The notes under the pieces are model-generated. The model made no database searches and was not told the origin of the DNA. It was given only the letters and a program-made list of their open reading frames with translations. Below, in pieces: positions 17,800-26,177 of a stretch of DNA of 64,000 bases. The position numbers and the translations under genes were made by a program. Origin of the DNA: Campylobacteraceae bacterium (lineage in GTDB: Bacteria; Campylobacterota; Campylobacteria; Campylobacterales; Campylobacteraceae); assembly GCA_031266555.1 (NCBI GenBank), contig JAISAU010000020.1:1-64000 (forward strand). The letters are read 5' to 3'. The stretch's first letter is position 1. Every line of letters starts with the position of its first letter.

Positions 17800-17827
17800 A
17801 AAAATGCCTTACATGTAAGGCATTTTT
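17800..17827. terminator. 28-bp perfect palindrome with TACATGTA at its centre
   Basis: The two 14-nt halves are perfectly complementary about the centre of TACATGTA (17810-17817). The stem includes ATGCCTTACA and flanking A and T tracts. On RNA it would fold as a terminator-like hairpin in either direction. Confidence 0.55.
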
Positions 17828-17842
17828 AGTGTATACAAATAT

Positions 17843-17897
17843 TGTCAAGCAAAATAAGAAATCTTGCTAAAGGAGCGTGTAACTATTTTGCTTGACA
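17843..17897. repeat. 14-bp perfect inverted repeat with 27-bp spacer
   Basis: TGTCAAGCAAAATA (17843-17856) and TATTTTGCTTGACA (17884-17897) are exact reverse complements. Each arm contains TTGACA, the ideal -35 hexamer, reading outward. It lies between the palindrome at 17800 and the TonB receptor terminator. It could be a binding site, the ends of a small element, or an RNA stem. Confidence 0.6.
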
Positions 17898-17910
17898 TAT
17901 AGATAAAATT

Positions 17911-17938
17911 AACAAAAAGAGCTTACGCTCTTTTTGTT
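17911..17938 (-). terminator. Intrinsic terminator of the TonB receptor gene
   Basis: AACAAAAAGAGC and GCTCTTTTTGTT form a perfect 12-bp stem with a 4-nt loop, overlapping the stop codon of the receptor. It has A and T tracts on both sides and so could work in both directions. Confidence 0.8.
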
Positions 17939-19958
17939 AAAAATTGGAATGAAAACCTACAGTTACTCTTCTGCCGTCTATATGCTTTCCAAACGACGCC
18001 GCGGTTATCTCTTTATTAAATACGTTATAAACTCCAGCGCCCACTTTTAGCCTATCGGTTAGTACATAGTTAACTCCCAAATCAACCAAAGTATAAGCTT
18101 TATTCGTTTGAGTATTATCAGACCTCAAAGAACCGTAAAAATCAGCTTTACCTCTATAATTTGCCTGCGTCCAAGCGCTAAATTTGTCGTTTGCAATATA
18201 CTCGAGTCCCAAACTCGCTAAAGTTTTTGGAGTATCATTGAGCGGCAAACCTTTATAGTCGCCGGTTTTTTGATTGCTCTTTTGATATGTATAACTTCCC
18301 GTGAGTATTAAACTTGACAAAACGCTATATTTTAAACTAAGTTCAGCGCCGTACAACTCAGCTTTATCAACATTTTTATAAATTGATATAAAGTCAAAAT
18401 CCTCTCCGTTGTAATGGCAGCCAAGCGAACCCGAAGGACCTTGACAATCTCTAAATTCCGCGATTTTATCTTTAAAATCCGAATAAAAAACCGTCAAACC
18501 CGCATTTAAACCTATAGCTTTATCGTCATAAGACGTTCCGATTTCATAATTTAGACTTTTTTCAGGATCCAAATCAGGGTTTCCTACCATAACGCCGGCA
18601 CTAACGCCTCCGCCGGTAACTCCGCCGAAATCATCAGCGGATTGCCTTAAGCTCGGTTGTTTATAACCGGTTGATATGCCGCCTTTTACGACCACTTCAT
18701 CCGTTAAATGTAAAACCGCGTATAATCTTGGATTGATATAATTTCCGAACTTTTCGTCTTTGTTATATCTAACTCCCGCCGTAAGCGCGAAGTTGTCAAA
18801 TATACTCCATTCATCTTCCGCGAAAAGCGCGAATTGCCACTTTTTCATAGTAACCGGAATATTCCCGCCCAGCGAATTAGTTACCTTATCCTCCAACTTC
18901 TCTTTTTTGTACTGAGCGCCAAGTGAGAGCGCGTTTGAATCAAAAAAGTATGTAGCTTTGCTATTTAACGTCAACACATCGTAAAAAATACCAGTGTCAT
19001 TTCCTCTTTTTCTATTGTTATACGTGCTCATATATTGCGCGAAACTATCCACGACCAATTCATCGTACTTCGCGTTATGTCCCAACGACCAAGTATCTTT
19101 CACAGCCAAATTCTCAGATAAAGATGAAGTGAGCGCGACTGATTTTCCTGGCGTTGAAACCCTTTGCTGTTTTGAGTAATCATAGCCCAAATATACGTCG
19201 TTATTTTCATTAAGAGCCAAAACCAATTTAGTACCGATTTGTCTTCTTTTAAAATCAGGATTAGGTGCAGAACTTTTGCCCCCCCCTTGAATTTCGCTCT
19301 CGTCAAGCCCTAAAAAAGAACCGTAAGTTTGCAAAGACAAGATATCGCTTACAATGGGACCGGACAGATAAAAATTTGTCTGATATCCGTCATTGCTGAC
19401 GTCATTAAATGATTTTGTATACTCCGCGCCTACTGTTCCAGACCAAACGTTCGGCACTCTTTTGGTAATGATATTTACAACTCCGCCCATCGCTTCCGAA
19501 CCATAAAGAGAAGACATAGGACCTCTTACAACTTCTATTCTTTCTATCGCTGAAACCGGCGGTAAAGAGTTTGTGGCTATTCCGCCCGCCATACCGTTTG
19601 GACTATGCGCCTCGTTTCCGGACATAGGTTTTCCATCGACCAGATAAAGAGTATAGCTGCTGCTCATACCGCGAATAGACACGTCTTTAAAAACGCTTCC
19701 TGATTCTATATAAACTCCGGGAACATTTTTAAGCACATCCGTCAAATCTTGTTCCGACCTTTTTTCCAGCTCCTCTTTCGTGATGACAAACACGCTAGCC
19801 GGCGCGTCGGCTATGTTTTGTTCATAACCCGCGGCACTAACAACTTTTATCTCGTCTAACTTGACCGTTTTATTTGTTTCGTCATCAGCATAGACTAATG
19901 AAGTCAAACAAACCAGAGCGGCAAAAGCGCTGCAAACTACCCTTTCTTTCCTTTTCAT
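17937..19958 (-). CDS. TonB-dependent outer-membrane receptor, catecholate siderophore type
   Basis: The 673-aa protein has a signal peptide (MKRKERVVCSAF... to about residue 25), a TonB box region (VKLDEIKVVSA), the plug domain and a 22-strand barrel ending in phenylalanine. The plug contains ASVFVITKEELE, DVLKNVPGV, IRG, VDGKP, IERIEVVRGPMSSLYGSEA and GGVVNIITK. The overall look is of the FepA/CfrA/CirA group, which imports ferric catecholate siderophores, though the ligand cannot be read from sequence. I choose the ATG at 19958 because TAGGAG lies 6 bp before it; the ATG at 19982 lacks a ribosome site. Fur-box-like sites upstream suggest iron repression. No TonB/ExbBD or periplasmic transporter gene is adjacent. 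Confidence 0.92.
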   Translation of the reverse strand: MKRKERVVCSAFAALVCLTSLVYADDETNKTVKLDEIKVVSAAGYEQNIADAPASVFVITKEELEKRSEQDLTDVLKNVPGVYIESGSVFKDVSIRGMSSSYTLYLVDGKPMSGNEAHSPNGMAGGIATNSLPPVSAIERIEVVRGPMSSLYGSEAMGGVVNIITKRVPNVWSGTVGAEYTKSFNDVSNDGYQTNFYLSGPIVSDILSLQTYGSFLGLDESEIQGGGKSSAPNPDFKRRQIGTKLVLALNENNDVYLGYDYSKQQRVSTPGKSVALTSSLSENLAVKDTWSLGHNAKYDELVVDSFAQYMSTYNNRKRGNDTGIFYDVLTLNSKATYFFDSNALSLGAQYKKEKLEDKVTNSLGGNIPVTMKKWQFALFAEDEWSIFDNFALTAGVRYNKDEKFGNYINPRLYAVLHLTDEVVVKGGISTGYKQPSLRQSADDFGGVTGGGVSAGVMVGNPDLDPEKSLNYEIGTSYDDKAIGLNAGLTVFYSDFKDKIAEFRDCQGPSGSLGCHYNGEDFDFISIYKNVDKAELYGAELSLKYSVLSSLILTGSYTYQKSNQKTGDYKGLPLNDTPKTLASLGLEYIANDKFSAWTQANYRGKADFYGSLRSDNTQTNKAYTLVDLGVNYVLTDRLKVGAGVYNVFNKEITAASFGKHIDGRRVTVGFHSNF

Positions 19959-19988
19959 TTTTACTCCTAATGAAATTTTCATAATTTT

Positions 19989-20002
19989 GATAATTATTAT
20001 CG
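19989..20002. promoter_or_regulatory. Fur-box-like operator upstream of the TonB receptor
   Basis: The segment GATAATTATTATCG is a near-palindromic Fur-type site about 30 bp before the receptor start, within the expected promoter and leader. Confidence 0.5.
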
Positions 20003-20051
20003 GTCTGGAATATTACACAAAAAATAATAAAATCAATATTAAAGATTTAAA

Positions 20052-20068
20052 AATGATAATTATTGTAA
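20052..20068. promoter_or_regulatory. Second Fur-box-like site upstream of the TonB receptor
   Basis: AATGATAATTATTGTAA resembles half of a Fur box and lies about 95 bp before the receptor start. Paired with the site at 19989 it would suit cooperative binding. Confidence 0.4.
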
Positions 20069-20530
20069 ATATCTTAAAAGACAGTTTTAAAAACTTTGCG
20101 TTAAAAATATCTTATAAACACACTAAACTCACGTCACTCATTAATTAAATATATTTTATATTCGCTATCGTTGTTATTTCCGCAAAATTTACTAGTTAAA
20201 TACATGTGACGATTAGAGTGTTTGCCAAAAGAGCGAAAATTATGGCAGATTAAAAAGCTAGCCTAACTATATGTCGGCGATTAGAGTTGAAAAAAATAAA
20301 GTGATTATTAGCGCTTTTTATGTCATTTCGGAAATATCGAAAATATAAAAATCTTTATTTTATTAACACTCATTTTCTATAGTTTGAATGTTTATAGGAG
20401 TTATTTTTGCTCTTTTGAGAATGCAAATGTTTAATGTCTTATCAGTTTTTTAGTGCATAAAATTTCGGGGCGAAATTATAGACTTTCGCGAAATAACTTT
20501 TGCTCTTTTTTTGAATATATATTTTTGCTT

Positions 20531-20901
20531 TACATGTAGCCGCTTTCATATAATAATATTATCCGCTTACATGTAAAAATATATCACGATATTTTTCAAC
20601 CCAATTTCTTACATGTAAAAAGAATTGAGACCTCAAACTATTTTTGTCGTTAATGTCTAAAATTTTTTACATGTACGATATAGTTAAAACAGATAAAATA
20701 AAACCGTACATGTATAGCTCTACTCAATTTTATCACTTTGAAAAGTAAGTTTTTAAATAATATACAAAATAAGTTTCGCGGTTATGTTAGCGCTAGTTTT
20801 ACATGTAAAAAGATTATGAAAACCATAAAAATATTTCTATCATATTATGTATTTCATAAGATGTAACTTTTCGATATCGTTATAATTTTTCCCTACATGT
20901 A
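20531..20901. repeat. Cluster of seven TACATGTA palindromes in 371 bp
   Basis: Exact copies start at 20531, 20568, 20610, 20668, 20707, 20800 and 20894, most within TTACATGTA. The flanks differ, so this is not a tandem array but repeated occurrence of the 8-mer. Spacing is 37, 42, 58, 39, 93 and 94 bp. The cluster lies in gene-free DNA between the receptor and trpC. Confidence 0.85.
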
Positions 20902-21074
20902 AAGTAAAATTTGCTTATAAAATATGATATAAATAGAAATTCTGAGTGAAAATAAGAATTTTAATTAAATATTAAATAAGCTAAAAAGATGAGATGGGGC
21001 TTTAGATTTAAACGCGAATATCGCTTGTAATTATTAGTATATAAATATTAGATTTTAAAAGATTTAATAAGATT

Positions 21075-21860
21075 TTAAACTTTTTTCATCTCTCGCACCG
21101 CTAATCCAACATCGTTTTGACGCATAAAATGTTCTCCTATCAAAAAAGCGTCAACGCCAATAGAAGATAAATTTACTATTGTCTCTTTGTTATTAAGCCC
21201 GCTTTCAGCTACTATAATTTTATCTTTAGGAATGAGCGGCAAAAGCTTTTGGCTTAAACTCATATCCATATCAAAAGTTTCCAAATTTCTATGATTTATA
21301 CCTATAATATTGCCGCCTGCCGATACGGCTTTTAATAAATCCGTTTTATCGTGTACTTCCACTAAAACTTCCATTCCAAGATTTACAGCAAAAGACAGCA
21401 AAGCGAAAAGCTTTTTTTTACTCAAAACTTTCGCTATCAAAAGAATAAAATCCGCTCCGTACATGTACGCTTCTAAGATTTGATACTCGTCGATTATAAA
21501 ATCTTTCCTCAAAAGCGGCGTTGGAACATATCGTCTAATTTGAGCCAAATACTCCAAGTTGCCTTTAAAAAAATGCGGTTCCGTTAAAACAGAAAGCGCG
21601 TCCGCTCCGCCCTCTTTATAGCTTTGCGCTATAGCTATCGGATCAAAATCATCTCTGATAACTCCTTTGCTAGGACTTGCCTTCTTAACTTCAGCGATAA
21701 TACGGTAAGGATTTTCTTTTGTGGAACGCAAGTATGGTTTTACATCGCGCGGAACGAGATTATTATAAGAAAGACTTCTGCCAAGCCATTCTATGGGAAA
21801 CTCTTTTTTGCGCTTTTTCAGATCCTCTTCGGTTTGTTTTATTATCTCGTCTAATATCAT
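21075..21860 (-). CDS. trpC: Indole-3-glycerol phosphate synthase
   Basis: TrpC closes the indole ring in tryptophan synthesis, acting on carboxyphenylamino-deoxyribulose phosphate. The 261-aa TIM barrel has [12 protein letters not shown] (56-66) with catalytic Glu/Lys. It also has the [15 protein letters not shown] block, [30 protein letters not shown] and [12 protein letters not shown] at the phosphate-binding end. It stands apart from other trp genes. Its ATG overlaps the stop of the TPR gene by the ATGA pattern, so the two are translationally coupled. Confidence 0.95.
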   Translation of the reverse strand: MILDEIIKQTEEDLKKRKKEFPIEWLGRSLSYNNLVPRDVKPYLRSTKENPYRIIAEVKKASPSKGVIRDDFDPIAIAQSYKEGGADALSVLTEPHFFKGNLEYLAQIRRYVPTPLLRKDFIIDEYQILEAYMYGADFILLIAKVLSKKKLFALLSFAVNLGMEVLVEVHDKTDLLKAVSAGGNIIGINHRNLETFDMDMSLSQKLLPLIPKDKIIVAESGLNNKETIVNLSSIGVDAFLIGEHFMRQNDVGLAVREMKKV

Positions 21861-23122
21861 TTTTCTACTTTTTTATTTTCCGCTATACACTCTTTTATCA
21901 AATCGTAATGCTCTAAAACTTCTTTGTCTTTCAGTACTCCAACCACTTTTTGCATAATATCGTAAGCGTCTTTGCAATTTTTTTGTTTATAAAATCCCCA
22001 TGCGAGAGAATCTTGATAATACGGCGAATCCGGCTGATTTTGAAGCGCTTTTTTAACAAAATCTATGCCCTTGGACACATCTATATCGTGATTTATCAAT
22101 AAATAACCGTAGTAATTCAGATAAAGCGCGTCGCTTTTACTGCTGAGCGAATCCTCAAACTTGTCGGTAACTGAATTTAACAACGCGTCCGTTTTATTAT
22201 TCGCGCTCTCATACTCTAAAATCGCGATTTTAGACAAATATTCAAGATTGCCCGTCTTTTTGTACGTTTCGTTGGCTAAATTCACAGCTTTATCATACTG
22301 TTTTTCCACAGTATACAGTTCTATCAATATGTCCGGTTTATATTTGCTTTTTTCCAAAAAACCTATAGCTTCGAAACGTTTGCTTTGAAACATAAGTATC
22401 TCAAATATTTTTTGAGCGTAATCGTCTCCTTCAAACTTTTCATAAAGCCTTTTATAGACATCCAGCATTTTATTTGTATTTTTCTGCGCGCCGTAAATTT
22501 CTACAAGCTTATGGCAGCTGTTTACGCTGCAACCGTTCATTCTCGTATAAGTCTCAAGCCGCAAAATCGCTTCGTCAACTTTTCCAAGTCTTAATTCTAT
22601 ATCCGCAATCTGAACAAGCAGTTGTTCGCTTTTAGAGATATTATACGCTTCATTAAAGTAGTTTAAAGACGAATTGTACTCTTGCATGTAAAGAAAAATA
22701 GAACCGACAAGCTTTAGATTTTGTTCGTTTCTCTCTTTTTCTAAGAGCGCTATTGACGCTTTTTGCGCCGCCGTTATATTATTTTCTTTGATTAACTTAG
22801 CTATATTAAAACGCTCATATTCAAAATCTTGCGGATAATTTTCAAACCCTTTTTGTATTAAACCGTCTATAGCGCTGAAATTATTCGTCATCAAAAAAAG
22901 TCTTATAGAGCTTTTTAGATACTCTTCTTGTCCGCTTTTGGCATAAAGTTTTTCAAAAAGCGAAGCCGCGTCCGCGAACTTGCCGTATTGTTGAGCGTCC
23001 AAAGCTTGTAAAATGAACAGATTTTCATCTATCGACAAAGCGCTTTTGGAAACATTTGTTTCGTTAGTAGTTCCGTATGCGCACAATACGCTTAAAATTA
23101 TGATGGCAAAATACCTATACAT
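21857..23122 (-). CDS. Exported tetratricopeptide-repeat protein
   Basis: The 421-aa protein starts with a signal peptide ([14 protein letters not shown], about residues 3-17). The cysteine does not fit a standard lipobox, so it is probably periplasmic rather than a lipoprotein. The rest is helical with TPR-like units, for example [42 protein letters not shown], and near the end [19 protein letters not shown]. No enzyme motif is present, so it is probably a scaffold or assembly factor in the periplasm. It lies in a five-gene minus-strand run and overlaps the YkgJ-type gene by 25 bp and trpC by 4 bp. Confidence 0.8.
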   Translation of the reverse strand: MYRYFAIIILSVLCAYGTTNETNVSKSALSIDENLFILQALDAQQYGKFADAASLFEKLYAKSGQEEYLKSSIRLFLMTNNFSAIDGLIQKGFENYPQDFEYERFNIAKLIKENNITAAQKASIALLEKERNEQNLKLVGSIFLYMQEYNSSLNYFNEAYNISKSEQLLVQIADIELRLGKVDEAILRLETYTRMNGCSVNSCHKLVEIYGAQKNTNKMLDVYKRLYEKFEGDDYAQKIFEILMFQSKRFEAIGFLEKSKYKPDILIELYTVEKQYDKAVNLANETYKKTGNLEYLSKIAILEYESANNKTDALLNSVTDKFEDSLSSKSDALYLNYYGYLLINHDIDVSKGIDFVKKALQNQPDSPYYQDSLAWGFYKQKNCKDAYDIMQKVVGVLKDKEVLEHYDLIKECIAENKKVEK

Positions 23123-23475
23123 TCATCCTCCAACTCTTTTTTGTGATTTTTAAAATAGTCCCAAAATGGAAATGCGCGACATTGATTTGGTCTGACATCA
23201 TATACTCCGCAACCCATTATTTTCTCATCAAAAAAGATACATGCGTAACCGCTTTTAAATCTTACCTCTTTTAAGATATAACGAGAATTTATTCTTTGCA
23301 GATATTGTAGTATAAATTCTTCCTTTTTCATATCCAAAAAATTAACAAAAGTCAAAATTTCTTCCTCGCTCACCCAAATATATCCACTTTCGCCGATACA
23401 ACATTTGCCGCCGCAAGATATACAAGCGTCAGCATCAAACGCGTAGTTGAAACCGTCTCGTTTTATTATTCCCAA
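23098..23475 (-). CDS. YkgJ family cysteine-cluster protein
   Basis: The 125-aa protein carries CISCGGKCCIG near the N-terminus, a further Cys around residue 78, and GCGVYDVRPNQCRAFPFW, the pattern of the zinc/iron-chelating YkgJ (UPF0153) family. The function of the family is not established; the cysteines probably bind metal. The start is a TTG at 23475, chosen because GAGGAG lies 8 bp before it inside the methyltransferase gene and no upstream ATG is available. It overlaps its neighbours on both sides, which indicates tight co-translation. Confidence 0.85.
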   Translation of the reverse strand: MGIIKRDGFNYAFDADACISCGGKCCIGESGYIWVSEEEILTFVNFLDMKKEEFILQYLQRINSRYILKEVRFKSGYACIFFDEKIMGCGVYDVRPNQCRAFPFWDYFKNHKKELEDECIGILPS

Positions 23476-24158
23476 TCTAAGCTCCTCGTATCGGCGATCT
23501 TAAAAATCTCCTTAGCTTCTTTTGAGTACGCGTCCTCTTCAAACATAAAAAACGGCGAATGAATTTTTGCAAAGGCTTTAGACTCTTTTCTCGCCCCTAT
23601 AAGAACTAACGAAGATTCTCTGTCTTTTTTGGGATAAACAAAACGAAAATCACAAATCTTTAGCTTTGCCGCGCTGCTTTGCAAGATAATATCTTCTATC
23701 TGCTTTGAATCGTAACAAAAAACCAAAAAACCTTTCGGCTTCATCAAAAAAGCGCTTTTTAACAAAAACTCTTTAAGCGGTAGCAAATTTGCGTAACGGC
23801 TTATTTTTAATCTTTCATCTTCGCTTTTTTTTGTCAATTCATGATAAAACGGCGGATTTGATACGATAAAATCAAATTTTTCACCAAATTCATATTTCGC
23901 AAAATCCCCCAAAATAACATTTGCGTTAAGAGCGTTTTTTTGAACGTTTTTGAGCGTTAAAGAGACATGTTCTTCTTGAATATCTATAGCACTTAAATTT
24001 ATAGACGGAAAATCGCGTTTTAGCAAAAGTCCTAAAATACCGCACCCACATCCAACGTCCAATACGCTTCCTTTTGGTCTGAAAAAGCGCGCGAAATCAT
24101 ACAGCAACATTGCGTCGCTCGTATATCTATAGCCTTTTTTATATTGATAAAGATTCAT
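23466..24158 (-). CDS. TrmN6/YfiC-like tRNA (adenine-N6)-methyltransferase
   Basis: The 230-aa protein has a class I methyltransferase fold. YRYTSDAMLLYDF opens the domain, LDVGCGCGILGLLL (33-46) binds S-adenosylmethionine, AIDI holds the acidic ribose ligand, and NPPF (101-104) is the catalytic motif of N6-adenine and N5-glutamine methylases. This arrangement matches TrmN6, which methylates A37 of tRNA(Val). The substrate is inferred from family resemblance only. It is the first gene of the run leading to trpC, with 57 bp separating it from the oxidoreductase upstream. Confidence 0.8.
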   Translation of the reverse strand: MNLYQYKKGYRYTSDAMLLYDFARFFRPKGSVLDVGCGCGILGLLLKRDFPSINLSAIDIQEEHVSLTLKNVQKNALNANVILGDFAKYEFGEKFDFIVSNPPFYHELTKKSEDERLKISRYANLLPLKEFLLKSAFLMKPKGFLVFCYDSKQIEDIILQSSAAKLKICDFRFVYPKKDRESSLVLIGARKESKAFAKIHSPFFMFEEDAYSKEAKEIFKIADTRSLDWE

Positions 24159-24215
24159 TGTTTTATATCGTTACATGTAGCAATGTTATTATTCATTAGT
24201 ACCGCTCTTCATTAG

Positions 24216-25166
24216 TCATTTTTTAAATGCGTGCGTAATAATTTTATAAGCTTGATTTAGAGCAAGAGCGATGGAACCGCCCTGAGTTGTAGCGACGTCG
24301 CCGCATATATACATATTTTTAACGCTTGTCTCAAAATTTTCATCAAATATAGGATGCCCTTTTTCGTCCAGCGAAATACCGCATTTTTTCAAAAAATCAA
24401 TTGGAGTTGTGCCTCCTATCGCGTAAACAACGCGATTAACGACCAAAGACGTATCATTGTCAAACAATACCCTCACATCCCCGTTTTCACTCTCCAGCCC
24501 TTTTATATCAACGCCAAGCGCCAATGAGAGTTTCCCTGTCTTTTGCAAATCCCATATCATTTTCTCATTTATATCATTCAGTCTTGTAAATTTCTCTTTT
24601 CTGTAGTTTAGTATTATTTTATTGCTATTTGAAAGTCCTATCGCGTATTCAGCGGCAGAGTTCCCGCCGCCGACAACCAATATACTCTCCCCTTGAGAAC
24701 ATTTGTCAAGATTAAAATTTACTTTATCAGTTATAGAAAGAGGGATTTTATAATCGGGCTTATTCGGACGTCCCATTCTGCCTATAGCCACAATAATAAT
24801 CTTGGCCAAATAACCCGTTTTGCTTGTGCTGACTCTAAAAACGTCATTCGCTTTTTCTATGCTCTCCACTTCGTTATTAAAAGCCGTATCTATCTTTTCT
24901 TGATCCAAAAGTTTATCAAAATAATCTATAGTACTTTCTTTGCTGCCGTCTATAAATTGTATATTACCCTCAAGATTTATCTCTTGACCTTTGTAATCTT
25001 TATCAACTCTTTTATTGTCTTTGTAAAACTTGCGAATAGTTTGCGAATGGTTATCGCCTTTTTCTATCAAAAGAATATTTTTTATCCCTAAAATACTGCT
25101 CTCCACTGCCGCTCCAACACCCGCAGGTCCTCCGCCTATAATAATAACATCATATAAATTTTGCAT
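24216..25166 (-). CDS. FAD-dependent NAD(P)-disulfide-type oxidoreductase (YpdA/CzcO-like)
   Basis: The 316-aa protein has an N-terminal FAD site VIIIGGGPAGVGAA, a second nucleotide site VVGGGNSAAEYA around residue 162, and VVYAIGG. The C-terminal NMYICGDVATTQGGSIALALNQ then contacts FAD. The layout is that of thioredoxin reductase, but the redox-active C-x-x-C is absent, so it is not a thioredoxin reductase. It resembles YpdA-type flavoproteins and related proteins of Campylobacterota. The substrate is unknown. It is divergent from the acetate transporter, with a hairpin-containing intergenic region between them. Confidence 0.75.
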   Translation of the reverse strand: MQNLYDVIIIGGGPAGVGAAVESSILGIKNILLIEKGDNHSQTIRKFYKDNKRVDKDYKGQEINLEGNIQFIDGSKESTIDYFDKLLDQEKIDTAFNNEVESIEKANDVFRVSTSKTGYLAKIIIVAIGRMGRPNKPDYKIPLSITDKVNFNLDKCSQGESILVVGGGNSAAEYAIGLSNSNKIILNYRKEKFTRLNDINEKMIWDLQKTGKLSLALGVDIKGLESENGDVRVLFDNDTSLVVNRVVYAIGGTTPIDFLKKCGISLDEKGHPIFDENFETSVKNMYICGDVATTQGGSIALALNQAYKIITHAFKK

Positions 25167-25502
25167 AGGATCTTACCCTTTTGTTTTTTTTGATTAAAAT
25201 ATAGTAGCACTTTTTTCTTTAGCGGCAAATTATAAAAACCTTCAAGACCTTTTTATAATAATCTCATACAAAAACATACTGTATCTTTTGGTAACAAAAT
25301 ACGAAGTATGTTTTTTTCGCATAAAATCATCTAAAAATCTCTATTTTATGGGCAATCTATACTATTGTTTATTAAAGTGAATTCTCATATTGTATCTATT
25401 GGTAACACTATTTACACTTTTTACCCTTTAATGCTCTAATATTTTTCAAAAGTTTAATATTAACCTTTACAATGGAAAATATCTTAACCTAAAGGGAACA
25501 AT
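25167..25502. promoter_or_regulatory. Divergent control region with a 22-bp direct repeat
   Basis: Two 22-bp copies (25275-25296 and 25386-25407) match at 20 of 22 positions, are 111 bp apart, and both end in TTGGTAACA. The first sits inside a long imperfect hairpin (about 25270-25315). An AAAGGGAACA ribosome site precedes the transporter ATG. No gene lies here. The repeat pair is a candidate operator for the transporter. Confidence 0.5.
25270..25315 (+). terminator. Long imperfect hairpin with T tract upstream of the transporter
   Basis: AAAAACATACT and AGTATGTTTTT enclose an inner stem in which TTTTG pairs with CAAAA. The structure ends in a run of seven T. On plus-strand RNA it could act as a terminator or attenuator in the leader. 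Confidence 0.45.
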
Positions 25503-26096
25503 ATGAAAAGTTTTTCTGAGACTATAGAAATCACTTCCAAGCAAGCTGATCCGTCGGCATTGGGGCTATTTGGTTTAGCCGTCGTTACTTTAGTTGCGTC
25601 CAGCGAAAAATTAGGTCTTACCACAGGCACTATAGGCATTTTGCCTTGCGCGTTGCTTTTGGGCGGCTTTATTCAGCTAATCGCAGGGGCTTTGGATTAC
25701 AAAAAACAGAATGTTTTTGGCGGTTTGGCTTTTATGGGCTATGGTATGTTTTGGGTTACAATAGCTCTTACATGGTGGTTTATGTTTCAACAATATGAGG
25801 GGGATTTCACAAAGCAGCTTGGTTTCTTTTACCTTGGCTATTTGATTTTTACCGCATATATGACGATAGGAGCCGGCACGACAAACAAAGTGCTTTTTTC
25901 TATTTTCTTGGCAATCGACGTTCTGTTTATATCTCTTGTATGTTACGGATTTGGCATAGCGCCAGAATTGGCAAAGCTAACGGCAGGCGTAGCTGAACTT
26001 GTCATATCGTTACTCTCATTTTACGGCAGCGCGGCAAATGTGTTAAACATACATATGCAAAGGGAAATTTTACCTGTCGGTAAAATGGAAGCGTAG
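25503..26096 (+). CDS. Acetate uptake transporter family protein (GPR1/FUN34/SatP type)
   Basis: The 197-aa protein has six membrane helices and the family signature near its N-terminus, here A-D-P-S-A-L-G-L-F-G (residues 15-24; usually N-P-A-P-L-G-L). The later blocks GGFIQLIAGALDYKKQNVFG and FMGYGMFWVT are also typical. SatP-type proteins carry acetate or succinate with protons across the inner membrane. pta-ackA at 40.3-43.6 kb would process the acetate. A strong AAAGGGAAC site precedes the ATG. The start of the signature has A-D where most have N-P, which may affect specificity. Confidence 0.88.
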   Translation: MKSFSETIEITSKQADPSALGLFGLAVVTLVASSEKLGLTTGTIGILPCALLLGGFIQLIAGALDYKKQNVFGGLAFMGYGMFWVTIALTWWFMFQQYEGDFTKQLGFFYLGYLIFTAYMTIGAGTTNKVLFSIFLAIDVLFISLVCYGFGIAPELAKLTAGVAELVISLLSFYGSAANVLNIHMQREILPVGKMEA

Positions 26097-26120
26097 TAAA
26101 TTTAACCTATTTTTAAATAA

Positions 26121-26163
26121 AACCAACCCTTGCATGTAAGCTTTCTTTACATGTAAGGCGGTT
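26121..26163. terminator. Convergent hairpin built from two TACATGTA-type arms
   Basis: CCTTGCATGTAA (26128-26139) pairs with TTACATGTAAGG (26147-26158) with one G-U pair and a 7-nt loop, extended outward by AACC/GGTT. It lies between the transporter and the lipoprotein gene, both of which end here, so it may end both transcripts. Confidence 0.55.
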
Positions 26164-26177
26164 TAAAGATTCATTTT

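Larger units (their letters stand above)
16798..17936. other. Accessory non-coding region with decayed repeats and hairpins
   Basis: This 1.1-kb stretch has no intact gene. From left to right it holds a TACATGTA at 16825, the 66-bp-period repeats (16878-17166), a segment resembling 59461-59515 (17221-17290), a hairpin with T tract at 17483-17505, and short stop-interrupted minus-strand frames (about 17530-17800). It ends with a 28-bp palindrome at 17800-17827 and a 14-bp inverted repeat (17843-17897). It looks like decayed accessory DNA. Confidence 0.6.
19959..21074. other. Non-coding region upstream of the TonB receptor
   Basis: This 1.1-kb AT-rich stretch has no reading frame I can support. 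It contains two Fur-box-like sites near the receptor, a TACATGTG near 20201, and seven exact TACATGTA copies in 20531-20901. The rest shows no recognised RNA or gene. Confidence 0.7.

Noticed and set aside
20161-20210. TACATGTG and CACATGTG as full members of the iterated palindrome
   Set aside because: They deviate from TACATGTA and were kept out of the exact count, though they may be decayed copies.
24693-25091. Plus-strand 132-aa reading frame opposite the oxidoreductase
   Set aside because: It lies wholly inside a well-supported gene on the other strand and shows the hydrophobic composition typical of shadow frames.
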